This document shows, piece after piece, positions 23,341 to 34,590 of a DNA stretch of 64,000 nt (position 1 is its first letter; every line of letters begins with the position of its first letter). A model generated the notes under the pieces. That model searched no databases, was not told the DNA's origin, and saw nothing but the letters and a program-made list of their open reading frames with translations. The DNA comes from Leptodactylus fallax (taxonomy: Eukaryota > Chordata > Amphibia > Anura > Leptodactylidae), in contig CAMRHE010000157.1 of NCBI GenBank assembly GCA_947044405.1, forward strand, positions 434,001 to 498,000. The letters are read 5' to 3'. A program made the position numbers and the translations under genes.

Positions 23341-23990
23341 TGTTACGTCCGCACCTGTTCGAACTTCTGCACCATCTGGCCACATGCTGCGGCGCAGGAG
23401 GTGGGTCCGGCTGTGATTCTTTCTTTTGGGTTTTTCTTGTATTGTCTGAACAATGTACTATTCCCTCACCTCCTTAATTGATTTTCCACCACACCCATCT
23501 CCTTCACCTTGGTTTCCCTCTGTTCCATTAATAGTTAATTTTAGCCTTACTTGTGTGATTGACAGCCTATCGTCCTATCAAGTCTGGGGCAGGTTCTTCC
23601 TTCCTATTTATTGTTTGCTTACATTCACATTGGTGCTTGCTATTGCCTCGTGCGTACTGGCTATTACTCCTTGCTGTTTTGTTACTTGTATTCTTATTCC
23701 TGGCCTCTGGCTTTGACTTTGACTATTCTCTTGGATTGTGATTTTGTACCGCATTGCTCGACTGTTACCGACCCCTTGGCTAGCTGACCTCCCTTTTGTT
23801 GTTGTTTGTCCTGTCTGTGTTCTGTGTTGTCACTTAAGAAGGGATTGTCGACCAGTTGCTGGCTGTCGCCTAGGACAGATCAGGCCAGTAGCCAGGGACA
23901 GTGGGGGGGTTCAGCTTAGGGCTCACTGTCTTGTCGTGCCCCTCCCCCCAGGGTTCACCAGCAGCTACTGGGGAATTGCTCCTCTAGCAA
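23341..23990 (+). repeat. Dispersed repeat, partner of 8600-9245
   Basis: Starts near tgttacgtccgcacctg. It shares several ordered blocks with the minus strand of 8.6-9.2 kb, ending in gggacagtgggg and ttagggctcactgtctt. Frames here encode no known domain. Confidence 0.7.
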
Positions 23991-24705
23991 TTCCCTTCCA
24001 CAGAGCTGTCTGCTTCCTGCTCCATCCTCTGTGTTTCAGCTGATAATGATGACCTATTTATTAATAATATCTCATTACACTGCTAAACACTACTGAGTGG
24101 TTTTATTATGGTCCTAGTGTGCCTGTCCTTAGGGTACTTTATTAATCAGGGATCCTGGGACATTGCTAAACTTTCAACCTGCTAAAGGGATCAATTGCAG
24201 ATTGATGCCTTCTTTCCACTGTAGATTTCAAGCAAATCTGCCTGTATTAAATGTGGGTTGTAAGACTGAACGGAGCATATTTATTGCTGGTTTTTATCCT
24301 TGCAGAAGGTGAATTCCATTGTGAAAATTCCTGTGGATTAGAAAGTCTGCAACTTTCTGCAACCTCAATGAAATGCATTTTTTATTACATGTGTATGGGA
24401 TTTTTAAACTCAAGCACATACTCTGCACTGTACATTGCTGTGGGCTTTTGCACTTAAAAACTACTCTACTTCTGCATGTGAATTCACCTTAATGATTCAT
24501 TCCTTGGAGCCTGGGGCCATACTGGGGTTAAATGGGGTTATGCACATAAAAATTAATCACTGTGTAATAAACCTTTGTATAGTTTTTAAATAGATTTTGT
24601 GTCTCCAACTTTCAGATATAATAAAACCAACATGCACAAAAACCATTAGCTATGTCAGATCATAAGCAAACCCATTCAATTATAGGTCCACAGTTGTATA
24701 GTTAA

Positions 24706-25412
24706 TCCAGCAAAGAAAACCTGTTTAAGGCCGGGACCCCAGGTGGCCTAAACGTCACGGAAAAAAACGTGGCGTTTTACAGTCACAGAGGAAACCTCTG
24801 TGGACTTTCTGTGAAAAGCCCTAAGGGAAAAACCGCGTGCATTGCCGCCAGGGTTTTTCCTGCAGTGCATTTTTGCTGCAGGACGCTACATTTTAGCCTA
24901 AAGCATAACTTTTACTATTGCCAAATATTAAAAGCCACCAGGCCCTCATGGAAAAACTATTAAATAAATATTGTTATAAATACATACACGTTTACACAAA
25001 TCACAGCATGATTCTGTACCTGTGGAACCTTATGCATGTATAAGACATACAGTATCACTCCGTCACATACGTCTTACTGCAGACAGGTAGTAGTGAAGAC
25101 TACATTGCCTGGCACCTCTCCATTGTAGATATGGAACCCTGAAGGGGTATGTTCTCTGTATGATGGTTTATAATTGTGATGGCTAAGACGGTTCCTTCAC
25201 TACTGTCTGTCTGCAGTAAGAGGTATGTGACAGAGTGATATTGTATGTCTGCATAAGGTCCCACAGATACTGTGGTTTGTGTAAACTTCTATTTATCCTG
25301 TATGAGAATGGATTTACAAGAATATTTATTTCATGGTTTTTCTATGAGGGCCCGGTGACTTTTTATATTTGGTAATAGTGAAACTTATGTTTTAATTTGT
25401 TTTCTTTGCTGG
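24706..25412. mobile_element. Large foldback element carrying a nested hairpin element
   Basis: The left arm begins ccagcaaagaaaac and the right arm ends gttttctttgctgg. Arms pair over roughly 210-250 nt, for example aggccctcatggaaaaac with gtttttctatgagggccc, and cttactgcagacagg with ctgtctgcagtaag. The left arm is interrupted at 24726-24905 by a GGCCCCAC element that is absent from the right arm. Confidence 0.88.
24726..24905 (+). mobile_element. GGCCCCAC hairpin element nested in a foldback arm
   Basis: Begins aaggccgggaccccaggtgg and ends acgctacattttagccta. The matching position in the opposite arm (about 25382-25400) lacks it, so it arrived after the arms formed. It carries the cagaggaaacctctg hairpin. 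Confidence 0.8.
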
Positions 25413-25685
25413 ATCAACTTTCAGATATGTTTGCTGTTAATATTTAGAGGCTGAATCCTGTACAGATCTAGTTACTCTCAGTTGAGAGGTAGGTACAGTT
25501 GTATCCAGTCTAGGCAATCATGTGCGTTCTAGGACAGTGAAGGGGTTCCTGGTGGTCTGAAACAGTGAAGGGGTTACCTGTTATTCATCTCCTGTGATCA
25601 TCTGCTATGACAGGAAGCTGAGTGAGGTCAGCCTGTGAAGATAATCCCTGCCAAGTCATTTCATTTCTCAAGAGGTTTGCTTTTA

Positions 25686-25900
25686 TAATAATAATACATT
25701 TTATTTATATAGCGCCAACATATTCCGCAGCACTGTACAATTTGTAGGGTTCAAGTACTGACAAAAAAGATACATTACAAAGAAATAGTCAATTCACACA
25801 ATGGGACTGAGGGCCCTTCTCGCAAGAGCTTACAATCTATGAGGTAGAGGGGGTGACACAAGAGGTAGCAGGGGTGGCAACAGACGTAGCATTGCTTGTA
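25686..25900 (-). repeat. Retroposon-like repeat with (ATA)n tail, STATAGCGCCAACATATTCC type
   Basis: Begins ataataataatacattttat, then tttatatagcgccaacatat, ccgcagcactgtacaat and gagcttacaatctatgagg. Sequences of this kind are very common in amphibian genomes, from general knowledge. The A/T microsatellite at the left would be the 3' tail of a minus-strand retroposon. Class not established. Confidence 0.6.
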
Positions 25901-25915
25901 CAATGGTCAGACAAT

Positions 25916-27030
25916 TTTGTAATAGAGGTTACTGTCATTACACATATATAAAGCTGTATGAACCGTCACCAGTTGTGTCCTTTAACGTGCAGATGGTGCC
26001 TGGACATATAAAGTTAGTCTGAAACGGCATCATATCCTGTGAGGTAATGCTGGAGCACCATTTTAGGGATTCTAACTACGGAAGGGTGCTTTTGTGATTT
26101 AGACATTGAACATAGTACTTATAGAATACTTCTGCCTTTTAGTCAATAGTAGTAAGATCATTCAGCCTTATAACTGTGTTTTAATAAAAACAGTCTGCAG
26201 TAAATCACAGGACGCCCTGTGAAACAAAAATATCAACCCTAATGATAAAGGCCATTATATTTTTTATTAACCCTTTCCCATTCTCACTACTGAAAAAGTG
26301 AATACCACGAGTGCTGTCTCATACTACCTATTACTGTATATAGCTACAATATCCTATTCATTAGTTATTTTCTCTGGAAGGCTTATCCTCTATGTAAGTA
26401 ATGAAAAGCTGGAATTTGATCTTGGTATTAGATTCTATGTAAAATTCAGTTTGTATCAATCACACAATTTATTAGATAATAGAAATATGCTGCTAAGGTG
26501 AGAGGACCCCTGATGTACTCGACCTATGTGCAGCTGCACAGGTTGCACCAACAGTCTGTCCACCTCTAGTTTGTATAGATCACATGAATTTGTCATGTAG
26601 GTTAAATTTTCATTTTTAGCATGTGTATACTATAATATAGAAATATAAAGGAACTACTAGACAACCACATTATTCTCTTAATCAAGAGGACACAAACAAC
26701 TGAGATTATGCATCTTTCTTCACTTTGTCTAGTATGAACCTGCACCAGATTGCCTTCTTATTATAAAATAAGAGAATGAGAAAGCATTTCCAGTCCTTTC
26801 TATTATATTAGAGAGTGGTAGGAGGATCAACAAGCACCAGAATTTCATTTTGCTTTTACTAGGGGACCCACTCTTCTCTATGTTCACTCCTGGAAATCTG
26901 TGTTACAAAATCACAAAAAAAGTTTTTAGATTGTTTAAATGTTTTGCTTGGTCAATGTTATATCCACAGCCAATGACAGATGATCTAATGTTTGGAATGA
27001 AAAATTGCAAGACAGAAACTATTTCATTCC
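25916..27030. other. Gene-free sequence
   Basis: Nothing recognised between the retroposon-like repeat and the foldback element at 27034. Confidence 0.55.
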
Positions 27031-27033
27031 GTG

Positions 27034-27607
27034 TAGCAAAAAAGTCAACAAAGATGCACAGGACATTGTGACTGAGTAGATTAAAACAAGGTTAGTAGCA
27101 TTATTTCATAATGCATCATAAAACTTAAAAGGGTTTTCTGCATGTTTAATACTCTCCTTGGGACAGGTCATCAGTATCTGATCTGTGGGGGTCTCTGACA
27201 CCTCGGTGCCTCTGGCGCCAGTAGCTGGTACAGTGGACGGAGAGCAGAAACAGCTCTGCTACTATTTAAGTAATGGGAGTGGATTTGTAGTTCCCCTGCG
27301 CCATCACTATCTGTGGACAGAGCGGCAGCTCTTTTCCTATTACTTGAAACGGAGCAGACCTGTTTCCACTCCCCATCCACCACAAGCAGCTTTTGGTGCC
27401 CCAGAGACTTGTGTAACAGCTGGTCTGTGCGGAGTCTGGGTGTCCAAGCTCCACAGATTAGATACTGATGATCTATCCTAAGGAGAGTATTAAACATGCA
27501 GAAAACCCCCTTTAAGTTTTATTATGCATCATGAAATAATGCTACTAACCTTGTTTTAACCTACTCAGTTACAATGTCCTTGTGCATCTTTGTTGACTTT
27601 TTTGCTA
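27034..27607. mobile_element. Foldback element (~574 bp)
   Basis: Left end tagcaaaaaagtcaacaaag and right end ctttgttgacttttttgcta are exact reverse complements. Pairing continues through aaaacaaggttagtagcatt / atgctactaaccttgtttt and gcatgtttaatactctcctt / aaggagagtattaaacatgc. The centre lies near 27320. Long frames on both strands result from the symmetry and have no known domain. Confidence 0.92.
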
Positions 27608-27640
27608 TATAACTGCACCTTTTGCTATATAACTGCACCT
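27601..27640. repeat. Two exact 20-bp tandem units
   Basis: The unit tttgctatataactgcacct occurs twice in a row. The first copy overlaps the right end of the foldback element by 7 bp, so the duplication happened at the element boundary. Confidence 0.9.
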
Positions 27641-27742
27641 TTATATAGATGAAAAGAATTTCTAAGTAAAACAACTTAACAAAATGTAGAACAGAATAAT
27701 ATCAGTGGCAGATATATAGAATAATCCCCAAAATAAGTATCA

Positions 27743-27958
27743 GTACATACAATCATGGCTGTAAGTGTTGACCCCCCTAAAATATTTCCAGAAAATTATT
27801 GCAATTACACATGTATTGTTATACACATGTTTATTTCATTTGTGTGTATTGGAACAACACAAAAAAAACTGAGAAAAAAAGCCAAAAATTGGCCAGACAA
27901 AATTACTGGCACCCTCAACTTAATATTTGGTTGCACACCCTTTAGAAAAAATAATTGA
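27743..27958 (+). mobile_element. Truncated end of a Tc1-like transposon (family 3)
   Basis: Contains caatcatggctgtaagtgtt, ccagaaaattattgcaatta, ttggccagacaaaattactg and ttggttgcacacccttt, the wording of a known type of fish and frog Tc1-like 5' region (from general knowledge). No transposase frame remains. Directly followed by a GGCCCCAC element. Confidence 0.65.
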
Positions 27959-28165
27959 AAACTGCAGCATTCTACAGTATCTGCACAGTGGATGGGATTT
28001 TGCTAATCCCATCCACACATTGAAAAAAAATATCTGCAGCGGACATGCTGCGATTTCAAAAACATTACGTTTTTGTAAATTGCAGCATGTCAATTATACT
28101 TACAGAAACGTGTTTTTCCTCACAATGCTTTTAGGCTGTGGCTCACTATGTGGGGCCTTAGCCTT
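27955..28165 (-). mobile_element. GGCCCCAC hairpin element, one end only
   Basis: Ends ctatgtggggccttagcct. Internal phrases ggatgggattttgctaatcc and tgcagcatgtcaattatac are shared with the other copies. The opposite end is lost where it meets the Tc1 fragment. Confidence 0.8.
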
Positions 28166-28902
28166 AAAAGGTTTTTCCAATGACTTTTCTTTGGTTTTGT
28201 TGTCTTTTGTGATAATATATCACCTGGCACACAGTTTAAACAATTGCAGAAGTTTGGGTTACATCTGTATATATGTGTTCATGTCTTCAATTTGCCACTC
28301 AGAAGCAGGCATTCAGTTGGTTAAGAGATAATGTATAAACCTAAGAAGGAAGTGAAATAAAAATTATTTCTTAAACTTGAAATGACCATAGAAACACTTA
28401 TTATATCAAGCAGCATACTTGAAAGAAGTGTATATTCCCTGTAGTGTTTGTCTGCATCTAATTAACACATTTTAATGAGATCTCAGATAGTTCTACAAAC
28501 AATATCCAGCCACACAGTGTATCAAAGTGTCTAAGCTTTCAGTATGTCCATTATTAGACATAATTAAACAAAACCCGCACATGTCATACAGAGTCTTGGA
28601 TGACACAGATATATATTGGCTTTTCTGCTTAGCTCTTATCATTGACAGTTCTGCATCTCAAAGGTTACTGTCCTTTCTAGCCTTTCACAACTGGCACCAA
28701 GCATTAGCAATTACAAGAACTGTGAGTACATGTCATCTGCCTAAGGATCATACTGGTAGAGACAGACCACGAGTGCAGACAGGCAGGCACCTTGTATTGC
28801 CTCCCTACTTGAACTATGTTCAATCGACTTCAGAATCAGAGAGTCAGGTGACCTCATAAATAAATGATAGTCTGAAATGATATGGAAATATCTAAAGGCA
28901 AT

Positions 28903-29258
28903 GGAGGTTATTTATCGAACCCTGCACTCCAGAATTCTGGTGACTTTGTAATTTCTGCATAACCCACTCCACTTTTCAAAATTGGGTGCGAAAAAGGGAG
29001 GGGTTAACCTGTCTAGCGGTCTGTACTACAGATTTATGAACTGCGACTTTTTAAAAAGTGACAAAAATTGTCGCAAACTCACTCCAGTCAGTGGGTAGCG
29101 TAAAAAGTGGAGTAACATTTCAGGACAGATGTGTCAGACTTATAGATGTTTATAATTTATCAAACATTGCGCAACATTTGATAAATTTGGCACAAATTAC
29201 ACCAACACAGACTCCAACAAAACCGACTTTAAAATTCCCCTAATGATAAATTTTCCCC
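28903..29258. mobile_element. Inverted-repeat element (TTATTTATC / GATAAATTTTCCCC ends)
   Basis: Left ggaggttatttatcg, right tgataaattttcccc. The inside has acttttcaaaattgggtgcg and an aagtgg/ccactcc symmetry. No gene. Boundaries approximate. Confidence 0.5.
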
Positions 29259-29929
29259 AATATATCTTTAGAGAGATGGAATATAATTTACCGTAAATCA
29301 GGTTGTTTATAATACATGTTTATAATACAGTATATATCTATATATATCTATATAAAATCCTAGTCTTCACATAAGCATCTGACACACATGTAACTGGCCG
29401 ATATGTACTACAGTTCTGTTTTCAGCTTTGTTGTGCAGACTAGGACAGTCATGGTTCAAACAGAATAGCAAAAAGTCTACACTCTCCTCTCACTACAATC
29501 CACATGAAAACAAGGAAAGATTTCTTTCTTTCTATCAAGAATATTTAGTATTAATCTTTAGTGTACCCAATAAATATTGCATAACATTCTTTTTATTATA
29601 AAAATGTATTTATTTTTTATTTAATAATTTCTAATGCCGAGACATCTCCTGGTGTCTCTTCTAGCCCTTGGATCATGTCGCTCTATGACAAAAGAGAGAA
29701 CAGATATTTTTATACAAAGATTGTTTGTGGATAATTATTTTATGCATTAAAAATTAATACAAAGTACACGTGTCCCTGTTTTGTTGTGGACTAGGGAAGT
29801 AATTTCATTATAGTGCGAGATTTAATGACAAATGACAGATCTATTATAGAGATGGATAAACCTCTGAAGATTTGCTTCATTGAAAGGGGTTTTAATGGTG
29901 GGGTTGTTTGTTTTATTTTGTTGTTATTA

Positions 29930-30370
29930 TGCCAACAATGTGGCAGTGGGAAATACAGAATTCGAAGAAACATTTGCTGCAAACTGTCAGCATGTATGTC
30001 ATTTAAAAGGTGAAGTGATAGTGATTTGACTTTATAAAAAGCCACTAAAACTTTGCCCTTATGGGAGCAAATGCAGCACCAAGGAGTGACAACTACAGAA
30101 TTTCAATAAAAATTGTGGCACATCTTAAAAAGGATTCTATTACCATGAGAACAGGACTTGGGAGCCAGAAAAGAACCTGGATTATTTTACTGGTAATCCC
30201 TGTATGGGAACAAATGTCACATCAGCATCGTGTTGGTGGAGTGACAATTTACATAATTTGAAGCAAAATTTGTGGCACACTATCAGCGTGCCTGGCTTGA
30301 TAGCTGAAAAAGGCTAGAATGTCTTTTGAAATAGAAAGGATTCTATGACCATGAGAACAGCATTTGAGAG
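29930..30370. repeat. Three degenerate direct repeats of ~140-190 bp
   Basis: The second unit (from 30060) and third (from 30199) share atggga(g/a)caaatg, gtgacaa, aaaa(t)ttgtggcacac/t, aaggattctat and accatgagaacag. A shorter first unit from 29930 has agtgggaaatacagaattcg and cagcatgtatgtcattt. Non-coding. Confidence 0.65.
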
Positions 30371-30387
30371 TGTTAGCTACATAAAAG

Positions 30388-30775
30388 TCAAGCAATGTTA
30401 TACACCTTTGTGTCAAAAAAAGGCAAAAGTATTTTAGGTATAATAAGTTTTTTGGCTAACCAGAAAAAATACATACATGGACAATCTACATGACCCCCCC
30501 CCCCCATCAGACTGACTCCAAATCCCTTAACTCTTCAGCCCTCACCCCTATAACCTCAGTTTTATTGCCCTGCCTTATCTTACTAATGTATCATCTCATG
30601 AACTAATTTCCTTTTTGTAGCATCTTCTAAATGCTTTGCTGTGTTCTTGTCATTCATTTGTAAATGCCTAAAAAAAAGAGACTCCGTGCTGTGAAAGCTT
30701 GCAATTTAATTTCTCTATAAAGGTATTATATCTAAAATACTTTTGCTTTTTTTGACACAAAAGTATCCAACATTG
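30388..30775. repeat. Inverted repeat, ~60-bp arms, 260-bp loop
   Basis: Left tttgtgtcaaaaaaaggcaa followed by aagtattttaggtataataa. Right ttatatctaaaatacttttg followed by ctttttttgacacaaaagta. The loop holds a C15 run (about 30497-30506 onward) and an otherwise plain sequence. The right arm may also be the end of the Tc1-like relic next to it. Confidence 0.8.
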
Positions 30776-31190
30776 CTAACTTTTATTCACAAATATATCG
30801 CGTTCATGCAAAGACCCAATATTTTCTGTGTTGACCCTCATGTTTTAAGCAAATTGCTTCTGGATGGTTGGGAAAAATTGTTCTTGGAGAATGTATAAAT
30901 ACCATTCTTTATTCATGGCAGGGTTCTTAGGATAAAAGCAACCCCACAAATGAAAGGTCTCAGGATGCTTTACTGTTTGCACCACACAGGACTCATGGTA
31001 ATGCTCACCTTTTCTTCTCCCGACAATCATTCTTCCAGATGTCCCAAACAGTGTGAAGGGGACTTCTCCAGGAAAAATAACCTTACCCAAGTCCTCTGCA
31101 GTTCAATCCCTGTACTTTCTGCAGAATGTCAGTCTGTCTTTTATGTTTTTCTTGGAGAGAACTGGCTTCTGGAAGAACTACATACTATAG
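30776..31190 (-). pseudogene. Tc1-like transposase relic (family 4)
   Basis: The minus strand reads KDRLTFCRKYRD, then a stop, TAEDLGKVIFPGEVPFTLFG, VKHPETFHLWGCF and PAMNKEWYLYILQEQFFPTI. These are the first catalytic region and following strands of a Tc1-like transposase. The usual S-D-E around the first catalytic Asp reads P-G-E here, so the Asp is lost. A TGA replaces a Trp codon near 31115. The N-terminal and C-terminal thirds are missing or unrecognisable. Confidence 0.8.
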
Positions 31191-31350
31191 AAACATCTGA
31201 TTATTAAAATCAAAATTTGTGTCAGTCTTAAAACTTCTGGCCATAACGGTACAGCTAATAGAATTTCACATATCTAATGGTGAATATTTTTTCTTTGGTT
31301 GATATACAGTAGCTTTATGAGATAAACCATCATATATACTGTATATACAG

Positions 31351-31400
<50 letters not shown>
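31351..31400. repeat. (AT)n microsatellite at a Tc1 boundary
   Basis: About 25 uninterrupted AT units directly before the Tc1-like element. Confidence 0.97.
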
Positions 31401-31404
<4 letters not shown>

Positions 31405-32979
31405 GGGAAAAAAAGTATTTAGTCAGCCACCAACTGTGCAAGTTCTCCCACTTAAAAAGATGAGGCTGGCCTGTAATTGTCATCATAGGTAGACCTCAAC
31501 TATGAGAGACAAAATGAGAAAACAAATCCAGAAAATCACATTGTCTGATTTTTTAAGAATTTATTTGCAAATTATGTTGGAAAATAAGTATTTGGTCAAT
31601 AACAAAAGTTCATATCAATACTTTGTTATATATCTTTTGTTGGCAATGACAGAGGTCAAACGTTTTCTGTAAGTCTTCACAAGGTTGGCACACACTGTTG
31701 CTGGTATGTTGGCCCATTCCTCCATGCAGTTCTCCTCTAGAGCAGTGATGTTTTGGGGCTGTCGCTGGGCAACATGGACTTTCAACTCCCTCCAAAGGTT
31801 TTCTATGGAGTTGAGATCTGGAGACTGGCTAGGCTACTCCAGGACCTTGAAATGCTTCTTACGAAGCCACTCCTTCGTTGCCCTGGCGGAGTGCTTGTGA
31901 TCATTGTCATGCTGAAAGACCCAGCCACGTTTCATCTTCAATGCCTTTACTGATGGAAGGAGGTTTGCACTCAAAATCTCACGATACATGGCCCCTATTC
32001 TTTCTTTCATGTACACGGATCAGTCGTACTGGTCCCTTTGCAGAGAAACAGCCCCAAAGCATGATGTTGCCACCCCCATGCTTCACAGTAGGTATGGTGT
32101 TCTTTGGATGCAACTCAGCATTCACTCTCCTCCAAACACGACGAGTTGTGTTTGGTTTCATCTGACCATATGACATTCTCCCAATACTCTTCTGGATCAT
32201 CCAAATACTCTCTAGCAAACTTCAGAGGGGCCCGGATATCTACTGGCTTAAGCAGGGGGACACATCTGGCACTGCAGGATCTGAGTCCCTGGCGGTGTAG
32301 TGTGTTACTGACGGTAGCCTTTGTCACGTTAGTCCCAGCTTTCTGCAGATCATTCACTAGGTCCCATCGTATGGTTCTGGGATTTTTGCTCACCATTCTT
32401 GTGATCATTTTGACCCCACGGGGTGAGATCTTGCGTGGAGACCCTGATGGAGGGAGATTATCAGTGTTCTTGTATGTCTTCCATTTTCTAATTATTGCTC
32501 CCACAGTTGGTTTGTTCACACCAGGCTGCTTGCCTATTGCAGATTCAGTCTTCCCAGCCTGGTGCAGGTCTACAATATTGTTTCTGGTGTCCTTCCACAG
32601 CTCTTTGGTCTTCACCATAGTGGAGTTTGGAGTGTGACCGTTTGAGGTTGTGGACAGGTGTCTTTTATACTGATAACAATGTCAAACAGGAGCCATTACT
32701 ACAGGTAATGAGTGGAGGACAGAGGAGCCTCTTAAAGAAGAAGTTACAGGTCTGTGAGAGCCAGAAATCTTGCTTGTAGGTGACCAAATACTTATTTTCC
32801 ACCATAATTTGCAAATAAATTCTTAAAAAATCAGTCAATGTGATTTTCTAGATATGTTTTCTCATTTTGTCTCTCATAGTTGAGGTCTACCTATGATGAC
32901 AATTACAGGCCGGCCTCATCTTTTTAAGTGGGAGAACTTGCACAATTGGTGGCTGACTAAATACTTTTTTTCCCCACTG
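31400..32979 (-). pseudogene. Tc1-like transposon, full length, dead (family 1)
   Basis: The ends agtggggaaaaaaagtattt and its mirror frame about 1580 bp; TA flanks are part of (AT)n on the left and tatatatata on the right. The minus-strand frame starts at 32618 ([12 protein letters not shown]) with a paired-type helix-turn-helix N-terminus, an SPRK-type linker and WSDET (first Asp). A 20-nt deletion near 32150 relative to 7295-8517 shifts the frame. The second Asp motif FQHDND is near 31910. A further shift near 31990 and a TGG-to-TAG stop near 31833 follow before the DLNSIENLW block with the Glu. All three DDE residues survive but in different frames. Confidence 0.95.
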
Positions 32980-32999
32980 TATATATATACACAATTGTA

Positions 33000-34040
33000 A
33001 TATGTTACACTATTTTATATGTATATTATATAAAATCTATATAACGCTTACACTTGTGCACATTGAGATATCTTTGACATACCATATTGTGTTCAGGATA
33101 GACATTAGGAATTATCTCATTGTTATCTGTCTAATGTTACTGGATGTCTGACTGGATGACTCTATCACTAAATGTGGAGTTAAATCAGATGAAATGATAC
33201 CTCTTCTACTATTGGTATTTTTTTTTAACCCTTTAGTACATATAATAGTTTATTGTATGTGTTTTTCTATTTTCCTGCTCATTTGTTTATATCAAAACTA
33301 TATATTATAAAGACGTCAGAAAGACTAAACAGAACTATATTATTTCTCACAAAATTCACATCTGCCTCCCTTTTTATGGCTTAGTGCCACAGTGCATGTT
33401 GAAGAAATGTAACTTAGACAGTCAATGACATAGGTATAAGAGGTGAAGTTACTCTGGGGCAGGGTTGTTTTAATATATTAGAAACAGTTCAAACTGCTCC
33501 TGAGTGAGACCCCCACATAATTTAATGCCCCTTTAAGTCAACCCCACATAATGCCCTAGTCACTATTGATATATTACATAAACATTTAAAATAAATAAAT
33601 TATGCTCACCTAGCCCTGAACCAAGAAGCTGCCTGCAGGTTCCCGACTGTTTCCCTGCAGCATTTGTCAGCTGAAGACTGACTAGTGGAGCTTGTAGCTA
33701 ATAGCTCTGTGATCCACTATTGTGCTCAGCTCTGTCTGTGTCCTAAGGATACTGATAGAGTTGATATGGATATCTACCCCCCGAACATTGGGACAGCACC
33801 TGAAATGTGAAACTGTCCCCAGTCGATCCGAGTTGACTGAGGGGGTCTCCATTACCATAGGGCCCAGTGCAGATGTACCGTTTGCCTTATGGTTAAAGCG
33901 GCCCTACTCTGGAGGACTGAAGCCACAGCAGAATAAAACAGATGGATAATCCTGGTACAGGTTTCATACATTACAGCGCTATGTACAGTATAAACTTATT
34001 ATAAACTAAAATCAACTCCTGTGATTGTCTCCCAGGATTT
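33000..34040. other. Gene-free sequence
   Basis: AT-rich, with a short cccacataat(t/g) decayed-repeat patch at 33510-33560. No gene. Confidence 0.5.
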
Positions 34041-34044
34041 CAGC

Positions 34045-34125
34045 AGGCGTGTAGCTAAAGGGAGTGCAAAGGTAGCAATTGCTACTGGGCCCTCTAGTCT
34101 GAGGGGCCCAAAGGCCTCACTTCAA
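34045..34125. repeat. Dispersed repeat, GGCGTAGCTA family, copy 3
   Basis: gcgtgtagctaaagggagtg, gcaattgctactgggccctc and gaggggcccaaagg match the family core. Confidence 0.6.
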
Positions 34126-34387
34126 CATATTATAGATAGCACATGGTAAGTGGGGGTCCCATTTTGCATTGGCACCCAGGAGCTTCAAGATTATGCCTCT
34201 GGGTTTATGAATTCCTGTTGTTCTTTAAGACCTGATCATGGATTTGCCAAAAGGCAGCAACTGCAAGAGCTGTCACTTTTACAGCAGGGATGTCACACTC
34301 CGCCTTAATTAAAGAAGTAGCTGAGACAACAAATAGTGTCTAAAATATAGAATTCTATACCTTACCGAAGGATTATGGGTAGTAAGT

Positions 34388-34408
34388 AAAAAAAAAAAAA
34401 AAAAAAAA
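34388..34408. repeat. Poly(A) run
   Basis: About 21 A in a row in unique sequence; no retroposon body is recognisable next to it. Confidence 0.9.
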
Positions 34409-34590
34409 GTCAGTCAAAGCATAAAATGCTTTAAGGATCCATAGTTATCTATAATATATCATGTCTCCATAAGAGTAAGGATGCACAGTTTTTTTTTATT
34501 CAGTTTTTTAAACCAAAACCAGGTCCCCTCTGTTTTTCAAATCATTCCCTGCTTCAGGTTCAAAAACTGCATCAAGGAATCCCAACATGT

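Noticed and set aside
23453..24043. Chain of hydrophobic plus-strand frames resembling membrane proteins
   Set aside because: The stretch is a T-rich dispersed repeat also found inverted at 8600-9245; T-rich DNA yields Leu/Phe/Val-rich frames by chance.
27171..27497. Overlapping 98- and 108-codon frames on both strands
   Set aside because: They lie across the centre of a long inverted repeat, where both strands are similar by construction; no domain is visible.
31351..31400. (AT)n tract considered as a CRISPR-like or regulatory array
   Set aside because: It is a plain dinucleotide microsatellite without spacers, as are 48711-48751 and 50366-50409.
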